A stretch of DNA of 64,000 nucleotides, taken from positions 4,774,001 through 4,838,000 of the forward strand of contig CM082581.2 of the NCBI GenBank assembly GCA_040954595.2, in the 5' to 3' direction. Shown one piece after another: positions 1-12,000 of the stretch (position 1 is its first letter; each line of letters begins with the position of its first letter). A program made the translations under genes and the position numbers. Origin of the DNA: Balanoglossus misakiensis. Its lineage: Eukaryota; Hemichordata. Under the pieces are notes generated by a model, which worked only from the letters and a program-made list of their open reading frames with translations, did no database searches and was not told the DNA's origin.

Positions 1-680
1 ACAAACATCACAAATGTACTCAGTCAGTCAGCATTAGTCTTAGAGGCACGCTGTACTTACACACCAGCTATAGCATTTGGTGGTAAAACGAGCGTTTTTT
101 TCCACGGAAGCCTTGATTTATCAGTTAGCAAGAGATGCGGATGTGTGTCTCTTCAAAATCGCCACCTATATCATCTCGCAAACCGAATACCTATCGATAT
201 ATTCCGTACATCACAGATACACGTTGCCCAAATGTATGCATCCCAGAAATCAGTCCCTTTGTTTAACGTTAATATGTTGGTAGTCCTTTCAGAATACTGT
301 GTATGTGGAGATTATATGTGGAAGTGTAAGGATGTCCGTTAGAAGATCTTAGTCAACTTAGAGAGGTCCATAAAATAAAAGGCCCCGATCTTTTCACTCA
401 TCGCGACAGACAAAGCATGCGATAGATCGACGTATAGTGGGGACAAGGTAAAAGTACCTGAAATAACTCAATTGCTTGAGAAGCACCATCCGGATAGAGC
501 ATTTGAATCTCGGACTTGGTCTTCTGAGACTGTGCAGCATTACCTGTAGGCTTTACTCGCATACAAGTACCGGCACCTGGTACTTCAGCGCGTATACATG
601 TATTTAATGATCTATGGTACTCAGCCGTTAAATTCGTGTAAATAAAACACGAAGTACATTGCTCATCCTGGATCTGTTAT
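1..680. other. Noncoding stretch left of the first microsatellite
   Basis: AT-rich sequence in which the two short open frames (near 77-342) overlap each other and look random. It holds the first copy of a 55-bp repeat (409-463, listed separately) and one TACATGTA palindrome at 595-602. I see no gene. Confidence 0.6.
409..463 (+). repeat. 55-bp dispersed repeat, copy 1
   Basis: This stretch matches 1670-1724 at 51 of 55 positions, with no gaps. Both copies contain GATAGATCGACGTATAGTGG followed by a small hairpin. Here the hairpin is AGGTA, loop AAAG, TACCT (446-459). The flanks on either side are not obviously similar. No recognised SINE, tRNA or ribozyme core is visible. It may be the conserved core of a transposable element or a structured noncoding element. 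Confidence 0.6.
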
Positions 681-867
681 CATTCGTTCGTTCGTTCGCT
701 CGCTCGCTCGTTCATTCATTCATTCATTCATTCATTCATTCATTCATTCATTCATTCATTCATTCATTCATTCATTCATTCATTCGTTCGTTCGTTCGTT
801 CGTTCGTTCGTTCGTTCGTTCGTTCATTCATTCATTCATTCATTCATTCATTCATTCATTCATTCAT
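681..867 (+). repeat. Compound (TTCG)n/(CTCG)n/(TTCA)n microsatellite
   Basis: A tetranucleotide array built as blocks: a short TTCG/CTCG stretch, a long pure TTCA block, a TTCG block of about eleven units (roughly 782-823), then TTCA again. The array reads as an open frame of Ser-Phe-Ile/Val-His/Arg repeats, but this follows from the 4-bp period having no stop codon. It is not a gene. Confidence 0.95.
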
Positions 868-987
868 AGAATTAACCTGTATCTGTTCGTCAATTTTTGT
901 CCACAATCTTGCCGCAGAAATATAGCTAGCATGGGGGAAAAGACTTTTATTTTAATGATGAAAGAAATCATTTAAGTTTCCAGGAAA

Positions 988-1075
988 GCCCGTAAGGTTT
1001 ATTTTTAAACAAATAAAATAATTATCTCGTGCTCACGCGAAAGTAAGTCGTGAGCAGGAAATGTCCCTTACGGGC
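988..1075. repeat. Nested pair of perfect inverted repeats
   Basis: The outer arms are GCCCGTAAGG (988-997) and CCTTACGGGC (1066-1075), a perfect 10-bp match. Inside them are TGCTCACG (1030-1037) and CGTGAGCA (1049-1056), a perfect 8-bp hairpin with an 11-nt loop. Together they could form a stem within a stem, or a small cruciform. No element family is recognised. Confidence 0.7.
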
Positions 1076-1669
1076 ATTCATAAGTTTTGCTTTTTCGATA
1101 TTGCAAATTTTCTTTGCCCCCATTTACATGTACCTTTCTATAAGTAAATGACAAAGTCCCCTATTGGACAATCAGATTAACTAAGGAAACATCTGTGAGC
1201 CTCGTTTTGAAATCATATCAATTCAATAATGTCTGCAGGTAAAGTCTCGTGAGTCAACGATTTTAAATAACAAATCAATTAATGTTGCACTACAAAACTC
1301 TCAGCACAGTAAGGCAATACCAAGACCCATAGCAACCGTCCATTGTCTTTGGTCGGTAATTATTTTCTGGCAATTATCATAGTCCTAAACTCCCAAAGTA
1401 AAGATTTTCTTAAATCCTTGACGTAGAGGAACCTGATCGTGCATAACACACAACCATTACTTATACTAAGGCTATGCATTTTCATCGATCTTTAAAAATA
1501 TATATTTTTTACTCCAATATTATTGTTTTGTCTGCATTTTTTCTCGACAATAAAATTTTCCATTGAAATTTTATGATGTCGTATCCTCTTTTTACCGAAA
1601 CTGCATCCTAGTCTAAACTATGACAACAGCGCATAATAAAAAATGGCATGAAGGAAATGACACGGTTTG

Positions 1670-1724
1670 GACAAAGTATGCGATAGATCGACGTATAGTG
1701 GGGACTGGGTAAAAGTACCCGAAA
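1670..1724 (+). repeat. 55-bp dispersed repeat, copy 2
   Basis: Second copy of the repeat at 409-463, with four differences. Two of the four form a compensating pair in the small hairpin: here GGGTA/TACCC (1707-1720) against AGGTA/TACCT in copy 1, so base pairing is kept. The loop AAAG and the following GAAA are the same in both. Confidence 0.6.
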
Positions 1725-3880
1725 GAAGGAAATCCGTGACACGGTCTTGAAGGATGTTTATACCATGACTTGTCAATGCACGAATTTCAACCGACAACTA
1801 TTTATGCAAAATAGAGGCGTTAAATGTTTAGTACATTGCCAGGACACAAAAAAAACTCAAAACTGTTTTGAGATTAGCTGCAATACAGGCCATTATTATA
1901 TAAATGAGACCTGTCACCAAAACATGCTCGCTCACGACCGACAAAACGCCATGATGTCATCTCAACACACCTTGCACAATGCGTGTCAAACTAATTAGAA
2001 GTAACTGATAAGCAGAGATGAATATGGCGTGGTAAATAATATCAGTAAGACTGCAGGGACAAAATCGCTAATTTTTGGCATTATTTGGGATATTTTCATT
2101 GGATTTAATGAATAATTGTTTAACTCACTAAAACGTGCCAAACGATAAAGTTGTTACATAATATCATTTTAGAACTGATAAAAAATAAAAAGACAGAAGT
2201 ATTCTTGTGTAATAACCATGTCATTTGAGCCACGACAAAATCGTCAATGAACATGTTCCAGGGAGAATTGTCTATGCCATACTATTGCTTGCATTAACAC
2301 ACTTGCCCGGTAGGCTCATCAGACTATTATTTCTTTCATGCCAACCTTTATTCATTTTATGTCAGTTGGTGTTGACATTCGTACTTTCAAATCCCGTAAA
2401 TCCTAATGTTTAACAAGTCGCCTTGACCTCATTCGCCACGACATTGTCAAAGTCCTTGACGTCTTTTCCGACGACGCCTTATATACCCGGCGTTGTGAAT
2501 GCAGTCCCGCATTGGCGATTGTTATCGGGTTTTTGCTGAGAACAACATAGAGTCGGTGTATCGTTAATGCATGGTAGGACGCCATGCTGTATTGCGGAAG
2601 ACTGCCTCACTGGCTCACAAGCTATTCCATCAGATGGTATCAGGTACTGCTATAGCTGTGGGTTCAGAGGCGGAGTCTACCGTCGTCTGCATGAGAAGTC
2701 GATTTGAGCTTTTTTGCCTTCAACCAATACCGTTTTATCACCTCATCACAAACGCCTGTTGTTCGGTATCCGCAAATACTGCTGGCAGTATACAATCACA
2801 ATACATTGTATAGATGCTTCGCCTAATATTAAAAATTGACACAACACTCGGCGTATCCTGAACGAATAAAAATAGCAGACGATTGATTACTTTTATCTAC
2901 GCTTTACTTCCTCTACACTTCCATTCCTCGGCTTGAAATGGGCGATATCACCATGGGAACAGGCAGCTCGATGCAAAACACGCACACGCCACGGGTTACC
3001 AAAGGTTATCGGAATATTTCCAGAACCAAAAAAACACTCATGTATGTTTATCGGTCATGTCAATGACAATGTCGAAAACTGCTCGCAGCAATATTAGCAG
3101 GAACACGACACCTCGGATTGCGCAGTATTTCTTTAATGCAATCCGAAACCTTACTTTGCCACTTTGATTATACGTGTACGGCCATCGAGGATTTGATTTG
3201 TTGGCCCGTGCTTAGCACTGGGTGCAGGATCAGCAACTTGATCCCGAGGGGTCGCAAGGGTTTTTCTTCGCCGGAATCTCATCGAGGCTATCCCTGTCTG
3301 AATATTGTTAATTGATCACAAGTACTCGTCAAAAAGTGGGCCGACAAAGGACTCGGCCAGCGGCGACTTTCTCAAAATCTCTCAGACCGTACAAGACTCC
3401 CACGGTTCACTTTAGGGAGTTAAGTGTGTTTAGTTCGAATATGAGATTTATTGACTTGACTAAAACGTGGATGCAACAGCAATAACGTCGCCTGTACCCT
3501 CTAAAAGACGTCGACGGTGGATTTCTTCTTTACTAAAGGTAGCTGGAATGCAAAATAGATTTACAGCACAGCAGCGCAGGGTCTTGAACAACGTGCCAAA
3601 ACACAATACTCCAAGCATTAGTTCGCGTACTTGAAATGAAACCTACACATGGGAACTCCGCAAACTGATATTTCAACGTAAATCACATTACTACAGCTGC
3701 CGTGCTGTAAATTTAACCGAGTCGCTGCCAGCCACGACTGGGCTTGCACTGTATACATGTACCGTAATTGAGGGTATCTGTTAGAGTTGGAATAGTGAAA
3801 TGTCAAACTTTGAGTTTTAGAGTGACTGCATGTGTTGTATTTTTGATATAATTTTCGATCCATCGGTGCAAGTAGCGATT

Positions 3881-4230
3881 GTGTATGTGTGTATGTATGT
3901 ATGTATGTATGTATGTATGTATGTATGTATGTATGTATGTATGTATGTATGTATGTATGTATGTATGTATGTATGTATGTATGTATGTATGTATGTATGT
4001 ATGTATGTATGTATGTATGTATGTATGTATGTATGTGTGTTTGTATGTATGTATGTATGTATGTATGTATGTATGTATGTATGTATGTATGTATGTATGT
4101 ATGTACGTATGTACGTATGTATGTATGTATGTATGTATGTATGTATGTATGTATGTATGTATGTATGTATGTATGTATGTATGTATAGATGTATAGATGT
4201 ATAGATGGATAGATGGATGGATGGATTGAT
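3881..4230 (+). repeat. (ATGT)n microsatellite with GATG/GGAT tail
   Basis: About 310 bp of nearly pure ATGT units, interrupted by a few single-base variants (GTGTGTTTG near 4036, TACG near 4105-4115). It decays on the right into TAGATG and GGAT units and then a short GT-rich run. Three overlapping Met-Tyr-Val-Cys frames arise from the repeat period and are not genes. Confidence 0.95.
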
Positions 4231-4255
4231 GCGTGTGTGGGCTGTGTGTGTGTTA

Positions 4256-5890
4256 AACTAAAAGAATGTTACAACCATTCTTACTATACGCAGGTACAAT
4301 TATCATGAGCAGTAACAGTTGTATAAGTTGACCGTGTCGAGGTACGATTGTCATTGTCAGCAACTGCTCGGATCAAGATTAACTTGTCCTACAATCGATG
4401 GCCTTAATGATTATTGGAAACCGACAATTCTTGTTGATCCTTTCATCCACTCATCGTCTTTTGCTAATCAATTCTATGGACCGTGTATACTCTTTAAAAG
4501 CGCTATCATTTCTCATCAATGGCGCAGCACAGCAAGTGCGTGTGAACGACACGCAACGCTACTAATGTTGACACGTAAATCGCGTGTAACGAAAACTGGG
4601 CTAGAGGACTTCCGTTAAATTTATTAGTCCGTCTGGCGCAAACACGGCTCTTTCAACCTATCATTGTGTACTAATTGATTGACCTGGTTCTTGCGGACTT
4701 TTTTTCTGAGTCAACAATGTCAGTGAATTCACCGATGCAACGTAAATGTAGGCCTAATAGGCCCATGCAATAGGACATTATCGGTCAGATATCTGCAGAG
4801 AACCGCTCACTGAACTGAAACGTGTAATTGTGTGAGTAGTTGACACGATTCGTGAACAGCAGCATGATTTATTTTTTAACGCGAAATTAAAAAAAAAACA
4901 CTCGAAAAAAGCGGCACGATCAAGAATTCGGAAAAATAATAAAACGTGCCAGGGAGAAGCAAACCGACAAAATTGACCCAAAAAAACTTGACAAGTAAGA
5001 TACCCAGAAAGATGACTTACCTGAATTTTACGAAAAAAAACTAACATCCAACAGTGTCGGTGGGAATCGCAGCAAACGCAGAAAAGGAAATTGACAAGCA
5101 AGAAAATTGGAATCTAACTTGAAAAAAGAACACATGGCGATTAATTGGGTGAATCAGAAATAAAGTGTCATCACTGGATATAGCGAAAGTAGAGCACCAG
5201 AGGAAAGAAATTGGGATATGCGGTCAGCTGGAGTATCTCATTTTTCGTTCTCGGGGCACTTCAAACTTTTTCGGCGATTATAGTAAGAATAAAAATAGAA
5301 TAGTTAGGCGGCAGAATTACATTCTTTTTCTGTTAATAAGTAAAATTGCCCGGGGATTGTGCAAAGTCACAGAATCTCTCCAGGCATGTCTTTTATTTCA
5401 AAATCAGTATACAGACTTGTGTCGCGAGCATGAATTTTTTGAAATATCAAATACACCTGACCGCAGGCAGCCATACTAGCAAGAAAACCTCCCGATCACG
5501 TACGATCACTGGTGACCTGTCATAGATTAGCTGACACTGACCACAGTGAGTGAACTATGGAGAGTTTATGGGAGTGCCCGGCTAGGTCTGTGCAGGTATA
5601 GGCGGAGTCTTTCGACATGCTTGTTATTAGGAGAGTACTTCAAGTAAATGTTTTCCGCCGTACCGATATATTGCGTTGTTTTGTACTAAATATTTCGTGG
5701 AAATTGAATACTGCAATCTATCGTGTAAACAATGCAAGTGATCAGTGCTTGGCGTTTCTGCGTGCCGATGGCACATGGACGGACAGTACTCAACCACGGA
5801 CAGCAGTCGGTAACGCTGCGCCGGCGACAGCTCTGTAGAGCTGAGAGTTGCTATACCAGCTACACATCCCAACAATTACACACATTTCAG
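4256..5890. other. Noncoding stretch before a possible exon
   Basis: No convincing gene. The longer open frames here begin with non-ATG codons or have random-looking composition. The palindrome TAGGCCTA occurs at 4749-4756, and there is a 7-bp hairpin CAGCTCT/AGAGCTG at about 5829-5844. GC content rises from about 5500 towards the possible exon at 5891-6038. Confidence 0.5.
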
Positions 5891-6038
5891 GGACACAACC
5901 CTTCGACGATGAGCTACCCCCCACGAGTACGCCGAGGTCTGTCAGCCAGTGCTATGCCACCTCCCATCGGCGAATTGGTATAGGTGACACAGCCTTAGCT
6001 GCGGACACCGTCGACATACCAAGTGACCCTACCATGCG
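5891..6038 (+). CDS. Possible internal exon of an unknown gene
   Basis: The 148-bp stretch starts straight after a good 3' splice-like site (CACACATTTCAG) and ends at a strong donor-like site (CG then GTGAGC). One frame is fully open across it: 2 nt, 48 codons, 2 nt. The peptide has a Pro/Ser/Thr/Asp-rich start (TQPFDDELPPTSTPRS) and reads like a linker or cytoplasmic segment. GC content is above the local background. I recognise no family and found no neighbouring exon. Overlapping open frames in other phases weaken the case. A chance open frame is quite possible. Confidence 0.22.
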
Positions 6039-9000
6039 GTGAGCTGATCCTGGTGAAACCGCACAGCCACTTAAAACCTCAATGTCCGATGACCAGACAA
6101 TTCCCACTAATTACAAGCTCTCGCCTGGAAAGGAAGGCTTGCTATTGATTTTTCAATAAACATCATAAACATGATCGCAGCTATTTCGGGATAACTGCAT
6201 TTTCTCTTAACTCTGCAAAACTCCCGCGGCATAACGCTTACCTTTCACATCCGCTATTTCTCTGTTCAAACAATGGCAGAAATATTCTCCCGCGTAAAAC
6301 GAACACTACTCATCTGGTAAACGTTTTGTACACATTTTATTCGTATACAAGTATCTCAAAATAATCCCAGTCATGTTCATGTTATTTTATTCACTAATAA
6401 ATCACCCTCACAATCAGACTTGGCCACGGGAGGGAACAATTTGAGATACCCTAACGTTCTGTACAAGTTTTCACCATTGATAAAAATAAGACACCCTAAC
6501 ACGCCGAAAGTTTATGTTTTATGATAATCTATCCTTTTTTCGACCTCTGGCCAAATATGCTTTTCAAGAGTTCCAGCTCCATGTATATTACATTGTCCTT
6601 GTTGTATAACTTTGTTCTCTGGTCACATTCTGACATTTTGGGACTCTCCATTTTTCAATTTACAATGATCATTTATGCATTCCAAATGATGGGATCTCTT
6701 TCGCATTGGGGTATTTACTTATTTTGATTGTTTAAGGAGGTCTCATTTTCTTCATTTTTTTCCTGAGCCACCGATAACTGATATCATTTTGAAACAAACG
6801 GCGCACAAAATACATGTGGTAAATACGCGCCGTCGGTTGAATCGTGATTGTAGGGACTTTGCACTATCTGACTTTGTGCTCTGAAAACCGTAACCCTGAC
6901 GTACGTGCGTATACATTACTGTGATGCATCCACGATTGCTATCCACGGGGACGGTAAGATAAGTATGGCACTTTAGGGTAGGTAGAGAGTTGAGGAAAAA
7001 CGGTGAACATCATATACACAACTTGGGGGCTGCAGCTTCAATATCCAACAATTATAACACGTAGCTACATGTGCATGACCTAAAATGAGGCAACGGAGAT
7101 AGTTATATATGATACCACGCCGTGGTTTCACAGGACTGCTTTGTCTGTGCGTGTGTATGTGACACGTGCACAACCCTCTGGCAGTCCGGTTGTGATCGGG
7201 GTGTCGCAGTTTGACTATGTCGCTAATGATCTTGGCCCGCAGCCAATCATACATTCTGTCGTGAACACGGTCGATTCAAATAAGTAAGCTGTTATAGGAA
7301 GTAACGCATAAAGTTATAGGGTGTAACATTTGCAGAGTTTTTTTTGTGTGTGTGTCTCAGTTTCAGATTTTCCAGAGTATTTTCATTAGTGTTTTTTTTT
7401 CTTCTCTCTTTTGGGTATATGGACTTTTATTGTTTTAAAGTCTGAAATAAAGTAAAGTAAGTAAGTATTTGTCCTGATCACAAAACAATCAATTAATTGG
7501 CACATCCCCACCTGACCAGAAAAAGCCCTTTATTATGTCTTTGATGTCTGAGTAACTTGCTCACAGTACTTTCTTGTGAAAGTTTGTGTCTTCGCAAGTT
7601 TTTTCTTCTGCATGGGCTGGATCGTGTAGCAGTAATGCTATCTATGTAAACTTAAAACATTTATCTTCCGTGTGTATCCATTTCAGCAATTTGGGAAATT
7701 CATCCGCCGGTTATGAGTAACACGATATACGGTACAGCAATCATTGACGATAACTGTATCAAGGCGATATTCAGAAAGTTTTACATTGTCAAAAGTTGTG
7801 AATGATTTATGGCAATCCTTTCAATTTTCAAATATCATTACACTGTCACCCTAATGAAAGTGGATTAATCACATTACCTAACTACCTTCATGGTTTGACA
7901 TTTTGGCGTCTAGGAATAGAGTCTGATTGCAAATGTGAAAATTAGATAGCACGCCTGTTGTTCATTGAGTCTAATGCTTCGTTGTAATTTTATATATGTC
8001 ATGCGGCGACATGATTGGAATAATTTGTAATGTAATATCATCCAATGTATAAGCACTTCTTAAAGGGTCTGTTTTTATTGTCGTTGACATTTCTCTGGAT
8101 ATAAACACTATAACCTTTCTTCGGAAACAAAGGGTCTGCTTTGAAAAAGATACGCCCCTTTAATGCTAAACGTACATGTAACAATGAAAAGAAAAAAAGT
8201 AACGGTGTAGAAATAACCATGTTTACAGGTGTAAAGTTTGATATCCCCGGTGAACACATAACATGAAACTGACCGAATAATGATTGATCTAAACATCTAA
8301 ACATGGTGAAATGAACATCTAGTCTGGTGTAGTCATATTTTGTTCATGCATCGCAATCCGTCTCCGGAAAACATACATGTATGAGTTTGTCTGTTCCTGG
8401 TTCATTACAGCGTGATATTCTGTGTCAGTAATTCTTGATAAGAAACTGCTGTGCCCTACAGTGATTTAAGACTACTCAGTCTATCCTATCTTATATAAGC
8501 TAAGCGCTGAGAGGAATATGGGCGAGATTGCGGTCTAAGTCTTTCAGATTCCCAATGTCTATAGGGTTATCTCGACGTCGTTGTCTTCTGTCTCATTTTC
8601 TCGCCGAATGGGAGCCATAGCCGTGGGTCACGCGAGTTAGAACCTGCTTACTATAGTAATACACGCTCTACGGCAGTGTGGGTTGAGTTCAAACACGGTA
8701 AGGCCAGAGACCGTCCAATATCTCAACAACACGAATCATTTGCATTTCTCAGCGGACCAACCCTCCCAAAACATTTGCAGCGAAAATATGGGCTTGTTTG
8801 AAGTGAGTCAGGCAGAATATCGACACGAGCGCCTCTTGTTAAAAGTTCCTGTTTATCTTGCTTAGAACCTGGAACTTCCGAATGCCTTTGAGACACGGAA
8901 TACGGGAGAGGCAATTATTGATCTCTCAGTGCATACAGCTTATCAGGCGTGAAATCAGCAATATCTCCCGTATGTTTACCACCTGATCAATTATTGAAGT

Positions 9001-12000
9001 GTGAGGGGGAAACGGGTATTAAGACACTTCCGTTTGGTTCGCCATGCGCACAAAGTGCTTATAAAATCACAAAAGCGCGCAGTGTCCCATCCAGTGTTAT
9101 TTTCTGACGTTATTTTGTCATGACGGTTTATAAAACCATTTTCGATGAGCATCCTTAATAGCATTCTGTGAATCAAAAGACAGAGACGAATGGTGTTTCA
9201 TGGCGTATATGTCATTGAGCAGGCGATAGCACATAACTGTTACATACACAAAACATAAACGTTGCAAAGATAGTGACAACCGATACCGATGTTGTCCTTT
9301 CACGAGGTTCTAGACATTCTGTATTGAACGCGCTCTTCCATATCTACTACCCTATATATAATTGTTTTCAATTGGCCATTGATATTAAAAACACTTTACA
9401 AGAGTTGCCAGTGTTTACTCAATATTCGCTGTCAAATACACAATTCCTGTCTGTGAAATATCTGCTGTTTGACCGATAGTTAGATAAACACAATTATTAA
9501 ACGATGACATACAATACAGGGTTCACATGCGTCATGATATATTAAATCTTGTATGCTGTCAATGCAATGTAGTATGCAGTATACAAAAAAGTAAACGTTA
9601 CTGATGTACACACATGTACATAAATTCTGTCTGATTTAAAGATATTTACACGTATGACTTTATAACATTTTGCGTTTTGGCGTCAACAGCAACAGTCTGT
9701 GGTAAAACATGTGAGAAAGAATTTCTTTAGTTGCGGACGTGGCATTGCGTGATTATTTGACTTCGGCAATCAAGTGCGCAATTATCACAAAAATCAACCA
9801 TGACGAATGCAAAATACAAGGAAGGATATGCATGCATTACCCGTGTGAGACGGCTGGTATAAACGTGACATGTTGTCGACGACCGGGGACATTTATTACA
9901 CCGATGAAATTTTATCATTAGGATAAGTGTTACTTAAATGATTAAACGTGGTTACGAATGTAACTAAAGCATATGTGCATCTATCACGAACATACATTTT
10001 TTATCAATCATCTTGAATATCTATGCATCGATTTTTGTTTGTGGGAATCATATCTTCGCGTTTCGGATGCTTGCAGTAAACATTTCCTTGCATATGCCAA
10101 AAAAAAACACATCTAAGAAAACAGGGTTCCTTTCACAGAGATTGTTTAAGGATTGATATTCCGATATGCACTAATTGCCTGCTGGCTTATCTGTAAGATA
10201 ATTTCCCAAGAGGTGACAGCAAGAATCTGCTTTCCTTACAAGATATTCAACCATTTCAGTCACGACGGCGTCGGTATTTGTTTGCTTGAGTATAGAGAAG
10301 ACCTTTAGGTATCGTTCATTTAGTACACTACGGGTGGTTATCATCGTTCACACATATCCAAATAATTTACAGTTAACTGATTGAAGGAAGAAAGCGTTTC
10401 ATGACCATCCTATGTACGACACTCAAGATGCGGTGATTTTAAACGCAAAGCAAAGGTTTATGGGGTACTACAGCGATTGAAACAAAGGGGGGATACGACA
10501 AGTAATTTAACGCCGACTTGGTCATTTTATGTTTACTTGTTATATTTATTTTATAGATGATTTTATGCATGTCATTGACCGATCCGCGATTTGTTGGGTT
10601 ATTCTTTTTTTTAAAAACAATTTGCGGGCATCTTGAAGAACGTTTCGATATTAACTAAGGAGAGACGAATCATGCCTGGACAAAAATTGTGTTGCGAGAC
10701 ATCAGTTCATTCTGTGTTCAGCAATATTTTGTACTTTGTGTCATCAGATATTTTTGCTTTGATAAATTTATTAAGCCTTATTCCATGTATTCAGGTGTGT
10801 TCTACTTGTGCTGACACCAGCGAATCATTTTGATATCAGAATATAAGTCACTGAAAGCGATGCTCTGTATTTGCTCAGGTTTTGTCGCTGAATGTTTTTC
10901 TTTGGCCCATTTGATATATATACGTGACATGGTATTTCTTTGCTGTAGAGAAAGTTCTGGAAATTTCACAAATAATAGTGAGTTTGGGATAACCTGCTGC
11001 GTGGTATATTTTCACCGTCGACTCCATTGTATACTAGGACTGTTAACTGCGATATTTTCACTTCCTCTTGGAAACTTTTTTTCATAATTTACTTTGAGTT
11101 AGATCACAATTACTTGTGGGCGATTTTTGATCCTTATAATTGGTACTGAATTGCCGAGTTTGCCAACCGGAAGTGTCCAATTTATGAGTTGCCCATACAC
11201 TGGCTAATTAACCCGGGTCCGCTAGTAGATTCGTATAGCCTTGGGTACAATAGATCTAACTGTATCAAATTATTCTCAAATTTCTTCCAAACTACAACAA
11301 ATTTTGGAGACAGTATATTATTCATTACAAGTGTCGTGCTTGTTACAGTATGTGGTTTTTCCAAACTACTAAAAATTGATATCGAAAATCGACGTATACC
11401 CTACAGCGCAGACGACAATTTGTAATCCTGTGCTGATTTCAAAAAGCAATAAGACCAGTTGATATAATAACAAGGATAATTGCGACTGCGTTTTGCAATT
11501 GAAGTCTGAGCCTCGGACTTAGTTGGCAAATTTTGTATCAGGGTAAAGATACAGTGAAAAGTTTAGAACAATATATCAGTACTCTAAGTAACATGTTAAA
11601 GGTGATCGACCCTTCAGTGTCTACATGTATGTGAAAAATTGCAAACCCCATTAAAAGTGTTTAAAATATGATCACTCGCACGGAAGTGCCGGACCACTCT
11701 GGTTATAATAACCGAAAGCTCCCTAAGGGTAACATATTGATGGTGGGATTCTGACGTAATTAGAAAATGGAAACCACACGTGGATCTACATGCATACGTG
11801 TATACATGCGTTTATCGTTGTGTAATATATGTAAGAATTGAAACACTAGCGACTGTTTCTCCGGATTCAGCCATTTTGTGATTGGGAAATGAGCTGTGTG
11901 GATTTGCAAATGCTATATAGACTGTTAAGTGTAAGGACTACTGTTATCTTCATCACTGCACATATAACTGACTATTATTATGTAGTGATGAACTAATCAA

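Larger units (their letters stand above)
868..3880. other. Noncoding stretch with nested inverted repeats
   Basis: About 3 kb of mixed AT-rich sequence. It contains nested inverted repeats (988-1075), the second copy of the 55-bp repeat (1670-1724) and a 6-bp hairpin TACAGC/GCTGTA near 3692-3709. Short open frames occur on both strands, none with convincing composition or splice context. No gene is supported. Confidence 0.5.

Noticed and set aside
1670-1724. Hammerhead ribozyme in the 55-bp repeat, because a hairpin is followed by GAAA
   Set aside because: The CUGANGA core needed before the hairpin is absent in both copies.
3830-4204. Long overlapping frames of Met-Tyr-Val-Cys repeats, also at 47555-48266 and 60485-61087
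   Set aside because: They are read-throughs of ATGT tetranucleotide arrays, whose 12-bp common period has no stop codon in several frames on both strands.
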